Source: Pseudevernia furfuracea
Taxonomy: Eukaryota > Ascomycota > Lecanoromycetes > Lecanorales > Parmeliaceae
DNA length: 64,000 nt
Direction of reading: 5' to 3'
Assembly: GCA_022315425.1 (NCBI GenBank)
Contig: JAIUPT010000014.1
Coordinates: 1 to 64,000, forward strand
A model generated the notes under the pieces. It worked only from the letters and a program-made list of their open reading frames with translations, did no database searches and was not told the origin of the DNA. Position numbers and translations under genes: made by a program. This document shows, piece after piece, positions 12,704-25,400 of this stretch; positions within the stretch are counted from its first letter, which is position 1; every line of letters starts with the position of its first letter.

Positions 12704-13921
12704 GTTCTGATAGGTATACATAGCCTTTTACTACATGTATATACCCTTTTACTACATGTATATACCCCTCTATTCTACCTACATTCCAAAGAAGACGCAT
12801 CGCACTAAGCTACCTCACCAACTCTCTAGAAAGTAAACCCTGAAAACGAGTCGATCGCAGAGTCATTTTGATAAGAAAGTAGCTGAATATAAGGGTCAGA
12901 AGACGGAGTAGAGATAGCCGTTCTTTTGAAGAAGCATTTAAAGAATTGTTTGAATATGACTTAAAGTAGCTGAAGTCTCTCCTATATAAAAAGCACTTAC
13001 AGACGAAATTTACGTGCTGCGCAGCGCAAATACTTGAAGAGGCTTTGACATTAATGAGTCAACACATTGTAAACAGCAGTATATATATGTATATATATAT
13101 GTAGAGAAGGAAAAACGATAAGGCGATCGTTATATGCGACTCTCCTGCTTTGTCTTCATTATTATCTTTCAGTCTTTCAAAAATTGGGCAGAACCTCGAT
13201 TTCGGGGGGCAAATGAGAATTTTTTGATGTGGAACATCGACTGCACTAGCGATCTAGACGACTGAACTGTGTTAGAAACACGTCATCGATCGACTGACTG
13301 ACAGATCTTAGCGCGCGAGACTTGTTCAGAAGAATGTGATGTGGTGAGGTTTTGCCCGATGCTCGCAATTTAGCCCACTCTTGTCAGCTCATGCTATCGA
13401 GATATCTGAAGAAGAAGGACGAGGAGGACGAGAAGAACGAGGAGAATGAGGAGAACGAGGAGAAAGATGAGATAGATAAGGTAAATGTATAATGAAGAAT
13501 TAATAGTTGATCGAGGGTTGCTGACGATGAGGTGAAAGAAGAACGCCTGGACTCAAATGACTCAAATAACTCAAAAACACTATGTCCGAGAATTAGCCGG
13601 ACCAGATGCTGGTTCTTAGCGTCAAGTCTGCTTATCTGCAGAGGTTCATAACGGTTTGTCTTTGGTAGATTTTGAAAATGCAATTGCGTCAAATTGCGAC
13701 GCATTGCGACGCCTTGCGAGGGGAGAGAATTCACTGAGACCCTTAAAGTTTCTATGGGACTTCGTGTCAAGTCTCTGATTTGCGGGCAAATTAGTCAGAC
13801 CGAATAGTGTTGAAAGGTATACTTATGTTACTAGTCTATATCTATCTAGTAAGGAGGGGGTATGTACATGTAGTAAAAGGGTATGTACATGAAGTAAAAG
13901 GCTATGTATATCTATCAGAAC
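12704..13921. mobile_element. ~1.2-kb segment bounded by long inverted repeats (possible DNA transposon)
   Basis: The left end (12704-12772) reads GTTCTGATAGGTATACATAG, then two tandem copies of a CCTTTTACTACATGTATATA-like word. The right end (about 13850-13921) is its inverted complement with a few mismatches. The interior holds a charged stretch on + (about 13390-13490: Lys/Glu/Asp/Asn-rich) and an overlapping 128-aa Ser/Phe-rich ORF on -. I do not recognise a transposase. Target duplications are not clear in the AT-rich flanks. Confidence 0.6.
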
Positions 13922-13951
13922 CCTTAATTTAAAGATTTTTATTATTATATA

Positions 13952-14135
13952 TGTAAGAATCGTACTGTGGTGATAATCGTAGTGTAGTATGTAACGAAGA
14001 TAACAAGCTGAGGAGCAACTATGGACTGGGAGGGACGCCATATATGTATGACGAAGTGAATCTGCCAAGACACGCTAAGCCTAAAGGGGAAGTGTCAAGG
14101 TAGGTGTGTCAAGGATGCGAGATACGCTCGTAACA
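13952..14135 (-). mobile_element. Solo LTR (184 bp), inverted copy of the 7088 family
   Basis: The reverse complement begins TGTTACGAGCGTATCTCGC and ends GATTCTTACA. It shares with 7088-7289 the stretches GGCTTAGCGTGTCTTGGCAG and CATACATATATGGC. Flanks are ATATA at 13947-13951 and at 14136-14140, consistent with a 5-bp target duplication, though weak evidence in AT-rich sequence. Confidence 0.75.
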
Positions 14136-14645
14136 ATATATACTTTTAATATAAATTAAGTCTATAATTATTATATGTTAAATAATTAAATAATTAATTT
14201 AAAAATAACGATTTATAGTTATAAGTTAATTTTTATATTATAAAAAAGCTCTTTTTTTATTCTTTAAGATATTAAAATTTCATTTTTAATTTTATCTAAG
14301 TTTTTGTTACGAGTAAAAATAAATAATATAAGATTATATTAATTTAAAAAGTATCAAAAATTTATATATTTAATATCTTTATTTCTAAACGAGTTTAGCT
14401 CGAGTGTTAAAAGTAAGTATCTTATTTTGTAAAGAAAATTTTTCTTATTAAAACGTACTCTTTAGATTTTTTAAATTCGTAAAATTATACTTATATTTTA
14501 TAATAAATAAGATTTTTCTAAATTTCATTATAAAATATAAACAGACGCTAGTAAAGAGTATCATGAAATGTAATTATATTTTATGACACTTTAAATCTTA
14601 ATTTTTCTAAGTTCTATAGTGGAGTTGATAAACTTGCCTCAGTAG
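14136..14645. other. AT-rich, RIP-like sequence without genes
   Basis: Very AT-rich DNA with no recognisable ORF, lying between the second solo LTR and the subtelomere boundary. Confidence 0.5.
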
Positions 14646-14700
14646 GACATAGAAATTTTCAGATTTCTCCTCAGTGCAAAGCCGTCGAATACTAGGGTTA
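14646..14700. repeat. Degenerate 3' end of the structured repeat element (U5)
   Basis: CAGTGCAAAGCC followed by GTCGAATACTAGGGTTA (14673-14700) matches the right end of U1-U4. The upstream ATAGAAATTTTC is a mutated version of their ATGAAAAATTTATCC. It lies exactly at the change from subtelomeric to chromosomal sequence. Confidence 0.7.
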
Positions 14701-14701
14701 G

Positions 14702-15190
14702 GTTTTCGCCCGCAGAAATTTCCCTTTATGCATTTCTTTTGACCTATACTCTTACATCCCTGCTGTCGATTGAATTCCGCTCGACGTTCTAGCCTCCACT
14801 ATCCTCGATATCCTCCATCTCACAACCACCACAGAAGAGAAAGTGCAGGTTTACAACATCGTAAACCCGCAATCAACCCCATGGACATCCCTCATCCCCA
14901 CCGTTCTCTCACGTCTAAGCCCTCAAAACATTCAAGTCATCGAACTAAGCAAGTGGATCCAGATGGTAGAAAAAGTCAACAAAGCCAACATCCAAGACCT
15001 CACTGCTAAGCCCGCCGCCAAAATCCTCAACTTCTACCGCGCGTGCGAGAAAGCCAGGAAAGAAGGAAGCATAAAGTACCGCACGAGCCATGGAACCGCC
15101 GCGAGTGAAACGATGAAGGACCTCATGCATGTGAATGCAGGCTGGATGAGAATATGGCTGAATCACTTCGAGCACTATATAGATAGATAA
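14702..15190 (+). pseudogene. 3' remnant of PKS/NRPS-type terminal thioester reductase
   Basis: From 14774 to the stop at 15188-15190 one frame reads IPLDVLASTILDIL, then VYNIVNPQSTPWTSLIPTV, LSKWIQMVEK, AAKILNFY and, near the end, MRIWLNHF. This order resembles the C-terminal end of the SDR-like reductase (R/TD) domain that closes many fungal polyketide synthases and NRPS-like enzymes. The codon before IPLD, where DWIP is usual in the family, is TGA (14771-14773), fitting TGG to TGA decay. Everything upstream, which should be thousands of residues, is replaced by subtelomeric sequence. I call it a truncated, dead gene fragment; the domain assignment is from motif memory. Confidence 0.7.
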
Positions 15191-15782
15191 CACCATCTAA
15201 TCCAAATCACAATCGTACAAGCAGAGCGGTACAACACCAACACAAGCACCCACCAGCCCAATCAACTCGCTTCAACGCTTTTTTCTTTATTACTTTTTAA
15301 TAAACCACCGCTGCACCTGCGTCCCGCTCGGCACAAGTCCCTTTCAGTATCGTAACATATATTCAATCACAGCAATCTCCAATATCAAAATCATCGACCC
15401 CCAGGCCGCGGGCGTATAGTTCTCCCCATCGAGCCTAGCACGATCATTAGCGCCGTCGTCTGGACTTCCGCAATAGGCATCTTTGACGAGAATGGCTTGC
15501 GAAACGAACAAATGATCAAACGCTCAGGTACTACTTTACCCATGCAGGCATGTAAGCTACCAGCTCGTTCGTCATGGATTATTATCGCTGATAAATGCGA
15601 TGGGATGGTGATGACGACTGATGAATGATAGTAGATACATAAATACGGCTGACCTTCTTCGGAATTCCTTGTTCCCTCCAAATCCACTTTCTCCTTTCGC
15701 TACATAAGTACCTACGCTGAGATATCCCAAGTTCAAAATACATCTCAAACTTCCCCCCCCTCCCCCCACTCCCTCAAAAAAA
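15191..15782. other. Intergenic / MFS promoter region
   Basis: No convincing gene. A 98-aa reverse ORF (15391-15687) lacks recognisable features. The C-rich tract just before 15783 probably belongs to the transporter 5' UTR. Confidence 0.5.
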
Positions 15783-17561
15783 ATGTATCCACGAACTTCC
15801 ATCCCCTTCCCACCCCGCTACGTCCTCGCCACCATCCTCTGCTCCTTCGGCGGTTTCCTCTTCGGGTAACTACGAAACCCCAAGTCCCCCCTGAATCCAA
15901 GAGAGAAAAACAGAAAGCCACTAACGCACTTCTATTTAGCATGGACACCGGCATCATCGGCCCCGTGACCGTCATGTCTCGCTACGTCTCGGAATTCGGT
16001 TCCGAATCCCCCACCATACACGGGCTGATCGTGTCCTCGATTTTGATTCCCGCGGCTCTGTCTTCCTTCGTCGCGGGAAGGGTGGCGGATGTATTGGGGC
16101 GGCCGAGGGCGATTGCTATCGGTGCTCTGGTTTTTGGGCTGGGGGCAGCGATGGAGGCGGGGGCGGTTAGTATTGGTATGTTTGTCGTTGGTAGGTGTGT
16201 TGAGGGTGCTGGGGAGGGGTTGTATCTGGGGACTTTGGTTGTGTAAGTGGTGATCTTCCATCTGGCGGGACGAAAGTGTTGGCTGATGATGATCATGATG
16301 AAAGCTATATTTGTGAGATATCGCCACCGAAAACCAGAGGACCTTTGACGACGGGCCCTCAACTGGGTATTACCCTTGGTCTCATGGTTGGGTACTTTAC
16401 GTGCTATGGCACTGCTAACATTGAATCTTCACTCTCGTGGCGGGCTCCCTTCATCATCTTGGCTTGTCTTTCGATGGCATTTTCTGCAGTTTCACTTTTT
16501 TGGCTGGTGCCTTCGCCGCGATGGCTGATTCTTCGTGGTCGTCAATCTGAAGCTGGTGCGGCATGGGATGTTTTGGGTGTTGGCCATGCAGAGCGTGAGA
16601 AGTCTGAGATTCAGTCTGATAGGCCAATCACCGCCAATCAACTCCACAGCACCACAGCCTCTACTGACTCTTCCCCCACCAAATCTGGCTTCTTGGACGT
16701 CTTTTCACGGGACGTACGCACGCGCACTGGCCTTGCAGTTTTCATGATGGGCATGCAACAACTCAGCGGGATCGACGGGGTTCTTTATGTAAGCTTTCTC
16801 GCGTCTACGAGCTCTGATGTTATTGCATGTTCTAGCGAATTGCGTTTAGATTTCAGAGCCACCACGTGAATTACCCCTGAGTTTAGCACGCTGCAAGCAC
16901 ATTGGTTAGACCGAATTCCTCTAATATCTTACAGTATGCACCTCTCCTCTTCCAACAAGCCGGCCTAGCCTCTTCGCAAGCCGCTTTTCTCGCATCTGGG
17001 GTTTCCGCCATCGTCATTTTCAGCGTGACTATTCCAGCTCTCTTCTTGGCGGACAAATGGGGCCGCCGGCACAGTATCATATATGGCGGAGTTGGAATCA
17101 GCACCACAATGTTCTTGATCGGCGGACTGTACGCGGGTAACGCCGTACACGGCACCTTCGGCGCTGGCCGCTGGGTTGTCATCGTCTCCATCTATGTCTT
17201 TACCGTGATATACTGCATCTCCTGGGCCATCGGAATCAAGATTTACGCTGCCGAAATCCAGCCGCAGCGAACGCGAGCCTCGGCGACCAGTCTTGCGCAT
17301 GGTAGCAATTGGGTGGCGAACTTCCTGGTAGCTCTTGCGACCCCGATACTACTGGCAAAGAGTAGCTTTGCGGCGTATTTTCTGTTCGGAGGTTGTACGC
17401 TTCTCACAGCGATCGTTTGTGCGGTGTTCATGCCGGAGACAAAGGGGAAGTCACTGGATGAGATTGAGGATGTCTTTCGGTTCAGGAGTTCTGGATCTCG
17501 AAATTTAGGGAGGGCAGTTCACAAGGCTCTTGGAAGAGTCCCTGGGCCTTTTACCGCTTGA
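15783..17561 (+). CDS. MFS sugar-type transporter
   Basis: Four exons (15783-15865, 15940-16242, 16305-16788, 16935-17561) give 498 aa. All junctions are in phase with GT-AG ends, and a CTAAC branch site lies in intron 1. Family hallmarks of the sugar porter group are present. They are GMDTGIIG in TM1, ADVLGRPRA (the loop 2-3 motif), PSPRWLILRGR (PESPRWL variant), QQLSGIDGVLYYAPLLFQQ after TM6, ADKWGRR, and PETKGKSLDEIEDVF at the C-terminus. About 12 hydrophobic segments are expected. It is a plasma-membrane proton-coupled uptake carrier for a sugar or related polyol or acid; the substrate cannot be read from sequence. It ends 115 bp from the end of the convergent Zn2Cys6 regulator, which may control it. 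Confidence 0.9.
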
Positions 17562-17675
17562 GCCGGTCTCAGATTGGCTGACTCCGGTTCCAATGCAACA
17601 ATAACTTTAGTTTCTCTTAAAAAGTCATTTCGACAACTTCCTGCAATTTCCTCACCCTACTGCGCGTGTGAAACC

Positions 17676-19270
17676 CTAGTCGTTTCTCAACGTCATCCAG
17701 TAAGGTCCATATTCTGGTTTTCCTGGCCAGGCCATGGATATGTTTCGCTGCTGCTTATGATTAGCTATAAAGCTATCGAGCATATGCCCGACAGGGATGG
17801 GCGAAAGGTCCGTGTGAGCCGAACTCACCGTAGAACAGGGCTTGTTGTGAGAACGATCGGACAGAGTCTGGAAGATGTGAGATGGCTATACTAGCAATTT
17901 CCGTGGCATGGTATTGGGCCTGTGTATGAGCTCAGCAGAGAAGAAACGGTAAGATCCGGGATACTCACTTGTATGGCCGGGGACGGATCCCCGAGGTGGG
18001 GTTCAGCGTAGAGCAGGATATGCATGAGGTGATAGTACATCATGGCGTTAGCTTGAAACAGTCAGTGGCATTCTCTGCGGCGTTTGAACTCCACTCACCA
18101 GCAGCAGGCGTCGCAAAAAAAAAAATCGAAAACCCTTCCTCCGTCGATTCTCCATACTTGACCCCTCGGACTGACGCAGGGAGTCCAACAAACCACTTTT
18201 CTGCAGCTCTCAGGAGCTCCGTCCTCTCGCCCATTGTCGCCACTGGCTTTTCGGCATCAGTGTCTTTCGCATATACCAGGTCAATGGTCCTTGCTAGCAA
18301 CCACAAAAGCTGATTTCCCAACAAATCTTCTTGCGTCTCGCCCTCTCGAAAACTGACATTCCACTCATTAGGACTCAACAGCAGCTTACTTTCGGTGATC
18401 AACGCAACGACAATCTCGTGCCGGATATAAATCCAAAAATTTGCCTTGTCAAGCCCTACCGAGCGAGCACATATTCCGTGCGTCTTGATCAGCATCAATG
18501 CGCCGTAAAAATGCCGTCGATGTTCCTGACCCTGCGCGGCAATCATTTCATAGCTGCTTAGCAGCATCGTAGCTGTTAGAGCATCTTCCTGGGGTGCTGT
18601 GCTACCTAACAGCCGGATTAGCATGCGCAAGGCTTCGCCGTAGTAGCGCCCTGCGGCCGAAGCCCAAATGTCGCCGCCGACAAGGAGGCTGAGATGCTTG
18701 GAAGTGAAGGCGCAGATACAGTATAGGAGGAGTTCTGATGTTAGCATACGCTGGGGGACGAGTCGTTGGTAAGCGCAGGAGTGGTCGAAGAGGTCCATCC
18801 AGGTCGCGACGCCGGACTGGTAGGTGTGCAGGAGGTAGGCTATTTCTGCGGTGATTGCAACAGTGGGTGGTGCAGTGGATTGAAATATTGGGGACGGGTT
18901 AGAAGGAATCGAAGGCTGAGAGAGAGAGCGAGGGGTCTTGGGCAAGTCAGAAGAGTTGAGACCTGGTAGGCTGGGGTTGAAGACGTCCCATGTCGAGGTG
19001 GGTGGCTCCACTGGTGGGCCATCGCTGTGATCTGTGCGTCGTGGGCTCGGCGGAGGCTCGATGATAGCACACCAGGCGGAGGGAGCGATGAACTCAGAAG
19101 CACGGCATTGCAGGTTCAAACGTTTGCAGTTGCTGCAAATGGGCTTTTTCTCGTCACAGCGGGCATGGCGGGATTTACAGGTGAAGCTGAGATGGTAAGC
19201 TAGGGTTTTTAACAGCTAGGCAGGGATTTCGATCTGACCATCCTGTATAACTTTTCTCAGCGGTGAGCAT
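17676..19270 (-). CDS. Zn2Cys6 fungal transcription factor
   Basis: Proposed exons on the - strand: 19270-19239, 19186-18099, 18051-17969, 17919-17829, 17764-17676 (460 aa). The 32-nt first exon starts MLTAEKSYTG. Splicing a 52-nt intron completes the binuclear cluster: Cys 11, 14, 21, 28, 31 and 38 in CFTCKSRHARCDEKK...CSNCKRLNLQC. The intron splits the first cluster Cys (TG|C), and the donor GTCAGA is weak. The remainder matches the fungal-specific regulatory domain (SELLLYCICAFTSKHLSLL, ATMLLSSYEM, YIRHEIVVALI). It is a nuclear DNA-binding regulator, normally recognising CGG half-sites. Its position next to the sugar transporter suggests a local target. The last two exons are less certain than the first three. 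Confidence 0.85.
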
Positions 19271-20107
19271 GGTTGTAGGTGTGTGAATTCACCTGTTTTC
19301 CTTCGCGAATTCCCTTTGCGCTTCCTCTTCGTTGGGGCATTTTCCTCCATCCCGTCGAAAAGCGAAGCGGAGTGTTTTGTAGGGGTCTTTAGAACAAATT
19401 TACTAAGCTGAAATATCTCAACAAAAAGCGATTACCTTGGATAGTAGCATCTCTGACGTTCCCCAAACGCGCTAGACTGAAGCTAATAATTAGCGTGATA
19501 TGTTCTACGAACCGCCTTAACCTTTCATGTCTCTGGCCGTGAGTATTTCAAATCTCTAGCTTAAGAATCACGGGAAAACGTTCAGGATCCAGGATGTAAA
19601 GCTATAGGTTTCATTCAGACTGAATACAAATACTGTAATCTATAATGAGGGAGTAGAGTATAGGATCATAAGAATTACGAGCCTCGTTCGCAGCCCGTTT
19701 GACATGTAGGAGACGCACGAATGGTGAATCATTGGATCTCAGACAGTGCTCAGGCTAAAGGAACGTTCGTAATGCTAGCTAACAAGGATTGAGACACTTT
19801 GGAAAGAAAAACAAGAAAGAGCGACACTTCCAGAACATGAATCATACAGGCGCGCCAGAGCTGGCAGCTGAAATCGATCAAATCAACTTGGAAAGGAGGG
19901 GAAAAAAGAGCGACATTTCCAAAACAAGAGCATACAGGCGTGCCACGCCTCGACAAAAAGCAAATTTGAGTCCGCAGGCCTGCTATCATCCTGGCCATAA
20001 GATGTTCACGCAATTTGTTAGTGATGACTGGACCCGGGTCGAGTCTGCTTCTGCTCCCAGTCAGTACAACGCCTCCCTTCATCCGTGAATAAAAAAATGA
20101 CCCACAT
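19271..20107. other. Intergenic, upstream of the transcription factor
   Basis: No credible gene. Two overlapping antiparallel ORFs near 19750-20200 lack domain signal and lie partly over the secreted-protein gene. Carries the promoter of the regulator. Confidence 0.5.
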
Positions 20108-20707
20108 TCAAGTCTTGCCATTGGTGCCTCTGCCGCAGAATCTATTGCCCCCCAAATTCTCATATCCGTAAGACACATAATTCGGCCCCCCGTTAGGAGC
20201 ATAATAAGCAGTCAAAGAATCCCACCCAGCTTGGTAAAGACCGCACGTGTTCGTGATAAGCTCGTAGGCATTAGCCGCATCGTAGAAATAGCAGTTGGTG
20301 GCACCGCTGTTGAAGTTGCAGAAGTATGCGACGACCGAGTTGTCGATGGCGTAGTAATCCTTGTTCCCGCCAACACCGGCGCCGCCGCCACATTGGTTTT
20401 TGAGATTCGCTACCGCGCCGTCGCAGTCGCCGTGGCTCATTGGATAGCCCCCGCATGTGATGGAGTAGGGTCCGTTGAGGTCGCGTTCGATATTGAGCTT
20501 GGCGCTGTCTCCGAGCGCGCGGCGCTCTTTGCTGGGTGCCTTGATGTCGTCTGAGGCGATGAGATCGCGGATGAAGGTGTGCGTGAATTTACCGGGCGAG
20601 TCCATGGAAACACTGTAGACGCCGTTTGGTTGTCCTTCGGGGATAGTCCAGCCAGAACTCGCGGCAGTAATGCCGGTAGCAAAGAGGGCGATAGATTTGA
20701 GGAGCAT
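20108..20707 (-). CDS. Small secreted cysteine-containing protein
   Basis: Intronless 199-aa ORF. Residues 1-17 (MLLKSIALFATGITAAS) form a signal peptide. The mature part begins GWTIPEGQPNGVYSVSMD, has a likely KERR dibasic processing site (about residues 60-65), then a compact C-terminal domain. That domain starts SITCGGYPMSHGDCDGAV and contains seven Cys, with the short words NQCGGG, YFCNF, TNCYF and NTCGLY. It is rich in Gly, Asn and Tyr. I do not recognise a named family; an extracellular effector-like or wall-associated role is inferred from size, secretion and Cys content. Confidence 0.75.
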   Translation of the reverse strand: MLLKSIALFATGITAASSGWTIPEGQPNGVYSVSMDSPGKFTHTFIRDLIASDDIKAPSKERRALGDSAKLNIERDLNGPYSITCGGYPMSHGDCDGAVANLKNQCGGGAGVGGNKDYYAIDNSVVAYFCNFNSGATNCYFYDAANAYELITNTCGLYQAGWDSLTAYYAPNGGPNYVSYGYENLGGNRFCGRGTNGKT

Positions 20708-22432
20708 GATACTGAGATTGTTCAGATCGTGGAGTGCTTTGAATGTCTGGGAAAGATACTGAGGCGAAGGACAATGTTCTTGAGTGTGGACGAGGAATCT
20801 CGATGATCAGAGAGAGATTTTCAGGGTGATTTTGGGGTCAATGGTCGCGGGAGAACGTTCCTTTTATCTCTTTCTTTGCTAGGTTAAGGTGCGAAGCTGA
20901 ATAGCTAGTCATCTTTATTTGGAAGCTGAACTTCGATGAGGCCTACAAACTCAGGCAGCCAGGTTTGCGAAGCTTGCCCTCAAACTGGCCACATGGATGA
21001 GGAACCCATGGAGAAACTTGGCTGTCCTCGGCATCCTTCAATCTCGTTGTGAGCTGAATAAACGCATCTCCCAAGACAAGCTGCCATCCAATAGACCGTA
21101 CACTGTATATAAGATGACTGTATTCAGGCCCGCTCGGAGCTTCCGCGTGACTGATATAGTGTTTTCTCAATTGACGGCTGAAAGACTCCTACTAAAAATG
21201 GTCAGTGGTTTGCCTAATATTTAGTATCATATTCAGACAGCTGTGGGGTTTGGAATGGGCAGGTTGCACGGGAATGTTGCATACCAGAAGCATGGGACTA
21301 CATGCAGGAAATTTTCAGGGAAAAGGGCCTGTTCCAAGTGACTGACGCCTACACTAGTGGTCCTAGACACGCCACCAGAAGGGTTGACTTTAACGTTTAA
21401 AGTCGAACAAATGTGATTTCATAAGACATCTTAGCGGTAGCATGTTGGGTCCTGGAATATCAGAATCTTATAAGCTTATAGCTACTGTTGGCCCCAGAAC
21501 CTTTGTCTTCTTTGATGGAGTAGCAACTAGGATTTCACTAATCATTGTTCCATGTTACACTGCAGATCTTCCACGATGGGCACATGGAGCCAGTATGTAA
21601 CTTAACAACAGTATTTCCAAATACTGGGCCGAGTGCTGATACGCGTAAATAGGTGACAACCGGGCGATGTAAGTAGACGATATAGGGCTGATAGTCGTCT
21701 TAATTGCACCAGGTCCAGGATCTTCCCACACTTATAATTGATTTTAAGCTTTAACGAAAGCGAAGGAAGACTCAGCTGTCAGGCGGCCAGCTGAATGTTG
21801 ACTAGCTCTTAGGCGTCCGGCCGCCTAAAAAAACGAGCACGGAGATCCCCCAGCCAAAACCTCTGCTATGAGGTGACCGTGCTCAAGTATAATAAGAAGC
21901 GGGAAAGCATAGCGCAGGTTTCTAGCATACCAGGAAGGTCGCAAGCTTTGTGCTCCCGGACTGAAGCTTTGAGAGTGGCTGGAGTAGAGTTCCCGAAAAG
22001 GCCTGTGGAAATGAGGACTGTACTAAATACAACTCAGCTCTCCGGACAGTCACCCACGATGAACTTGTCTTGGATTTTTTGCATGGACGGTTTTGCGAAC
22101 GTGACAAAAAGAATCTCTTTGTAGTCAAGATTTCTTTAATCGTTTCAATCTATTATTTAAAGAGTATCCGGCGCAACATCAAAATGTCTATATTTCACCA
22201 AGATTGTATGACACTATGGCATTAAGAGGATTACTCTTTATTATGATAAGGCTTTTGTATCAGAGAAGCAGTGCTATTAATTTTTGAGCCTTATCACCTT
22301 GTGCGGTGGTAAGTTGCGGTGGTAAGTTACACTCTACCCCGGATCGTGCCCTCGGGGTGCGCTATCCGGGTGGTCTCGGGGTAATCTCGGGGTCGGCCGA
22401 AGGCCGCATAGGCCTCTCTTGTAGGTTCCATC
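20708..22432. other. Intergenic, no gene recognised
   Basis: 1.7 kb without convincing coding sequence. Short ORFs show no motifs. Minor features: an imperfect palindrome GACTTTAACGTTTAAAGTC near 21388, and a duplicated GCGGTGGTAAGTT near 22303-22328. Confidence 0.5.
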
Positions 22433-25400
22433 TCAATCAGAGCCCCAGACACACCTCGCAAATGATGCGTAGACATACGTCACAGGATGCGTATTTGGCT
22501 CACCTATTGGGCCAACCGCCCTCTTTTGCTGCGAATCCGGCTCTTCCAAAATACACGTCTCCGTCAGCGACGGATTCGACGCTGATTCCGCTACGCAGGC
22601 CACGGGGGCGATCAAGCTACCGCCAGTCACCCAACCCGAATCATCATCGCTTAGCCATGTGTACACGAAATCAAGGTTTTCGTTTGCGCTGTCGCCGGCG
22701 ATCCTGGGGAGGGTAAACGAGATGGAATTGCTTGGGTACTTTTCCTCAGCGAAGCCAATGAAGCCGTCCCCGTTGCAGATACTCGATGGTATGCTGGTGG
22801 GGTCCGAGACTGAATAAAGGAAGTAGTCGAATGAGCAGATTGATAGGCTGTCCAAACAGGATTTCTCTGCGCGGGAATAAATGATGATCGAATGGGAGGT
22901 GTATGTGGCGCAGATATCAGGGGATGTAGCAGGATCGGTGTTTTGTCTCTTCTTGAATGCCCCGTCTGGCGCCCAAGTCAGAGGACAGATGGTGCTTTGC
23001 GAGCCGTCAAGCCCATTCCAAGCCACAGACACAGACGAGAATGACCTAAGACGATACCACGCTCCAGGAGGGTGTAAGCCGAGGGCTGGTCGGCGATTAT
23101 TGTAGCCAACAGTGTAGTAGTTCTTCACCATTTGTTGGTATTGAGTTATGTCGCCGCCGAATCCGAAAATGCTTTTTGTGCCTTGCGGGCCTGGCTCACT
23201 CATCTTCAACGCTATTAGACCTGCAAACATGGCGGCAGCTATTCGCAAAGAAAGATACAGACTAGGTTAGCCTACGGCGTCAAAAGGGGAAGTTAAGTCT
23301 CATTGTATGTGACTCACCTCCAGACGTTCCGTCCGCGTTTCTTTCGAATAAATTGCTATCGAAAGAAGCGCATTGAGAGTCGACACCAACCGTATAAATC
23401 ATCCCCTGTTGAGAGATATCAGAAACCCTGCCAGTAATGTCTACCGCACCAACCGGTATCAAAGGGAATGTGTCTGAGGCCAGCGCTGCTGGAAAATGAG
23501 TCCGTGCAAAGCCTTCATCCTTGGCATTATTCCCCGCTGCACACACACAGATTACACCCGTGTTCATGATGGCTTGAAGCAGCTTCTGCATATATGCTCT
23601 CTGTCTTGGTCCGATGAGATCTGCCGGTATTCCGAATGACATCGATAGGACTGTTCGTCCTGGCAAGGCTTGACCCTTGGCCTGTCGAGAAATGATGTTG
23701 GTCAGGACTAGATTCAAGCACGAGAGTACCGATTTAGTATTTTCAGCGTGCATAACGGATATTACTGTTGCTTGCTTTGCAACACCGTTCTTGTTGCCGC
23801 AAACTTTAGAGGCCACTGTTCATATGCCAGCTTAGCAAACTTCCGTCTCAAACTCAAATCAGACGCCACATGACTTACTACACGTGCCATGGGCTTGGGT
23901 ACCATAATATTCTAACACCGGCTGTGACCAATCCGTTGTGGGATCCCTTAAGACCTCCGGGTCGATGTTGAATTTACCCATTTGGGGCCAGTTTCCCCGA
24001 AACTCCTACAGTAAGCGATGTTATATTAATGAGCATTCACGATTATAGAAACGGGCTCCGTACTTTATGCAGGTCATTTATGCCTGTATCTAGGACGTAT
24101 ACCCAGGTTCCCTCGCCTTTTCTCTCCGAGAAGATGAAATCCACCTCTTCGACGGATGTTATTGGGGGTACGCTGGGTGCCCAAGCTAGGACTGACAAGT
24201 CTTTTGAGGAAAGGACCTGTCGAACAACACGAATGCCTGCGTCTCTTTTCAGAACCGGAATGGCCTCTTTTCGTCGAGACTGGCCCTTGCCTCTCGCCTC
24301 AACGATTCCTTTGCGGGTTTCACCGTGGTATGAGATCTCAGAATCGGACCAAGACCTTTCATCTGGCATTTTGCGGCGGACTTTCGCAGCCGCAGTCTGC
24401 GATGGCGACAAGGTGCTAGCATAAAGAGTCTCCAGCTCCACTGTGACCGTATCGCTGAACGTGGAAGTGGTCCAGGTAGGGTCGGATACTGGCATGTTTG
24501 TGTAAGTTGCGATGAAAGATATATCCTTCCGACTAGACACTGATGCTGCGCCGTCAGAGGAAAGATTGGCTGTCCAGAAGCCCCCGTCGACGGTATTTGC
24601 AGGAAAAATGGGTGCGTACGCGCCCCGAGAGTTTGGCGCTATCTCTCCGAGGAAAGCGTTAATATCTGCGGCATCTGCGCCTGGTGTTGCAACAAGAAAA
24701 TACTGAGCCATAGACCCCGAGGTTGCAGTTACCGAACTTGCTGTCGAGCCAGTCTTTGACACATCGAAATCTGTCGTCCGCTCGGGTTCTTCGTCTGGCG
24801 AAGGTTGGTCATATGGTGGAGGATCATCGCCAGGCTCCCCTCCTCCATCAATGAGACCTCCAGGGAAGCCGGGTGGACCTATCTCGTCGCCACTGCCGCC
24901 TCCACCATCCCCAGGAGGGCAAATCTCCAAAAGACCAAGATCAACACATGATTGCCGGCAAAATAGAGGCCCAGCAAGGCATCCAACACCTGAGCCTGTT
25001 TTCCAGGGTCTTGCTTCAGGAGGGTAGATTCTTCCCCCGGTACCGATAAGCCACCTAAAGTAGATGTAGAAGTCAGTATTCTCTTCAGGGAAGCAGTATT
25101 GATTCTCCGAGAACTCGGTGGGGATGACGGGATTATCTGCGGTGATGGCGCAAGGTTGCTCCCCACACCAGAAGCGGATAGAAACAATACATACCATCCT
25201 CCTTGAGTAGTGGTCGTGCCGCTGACGGTCTCGGTGAAGATTGTGGAGATCTCTACTGGCTCGGTATTGTTGTACCCTGATAACGTAATGGGACTGTAGG
25301 TGACTGGGATTCCACTCTGGGTCACAATCTGAACACCTGCTGGTTCTGTTGGGAGGGTCGCAGTTGGGAGACTATTAAGCGTAAGAGTCGTGGTATTCCC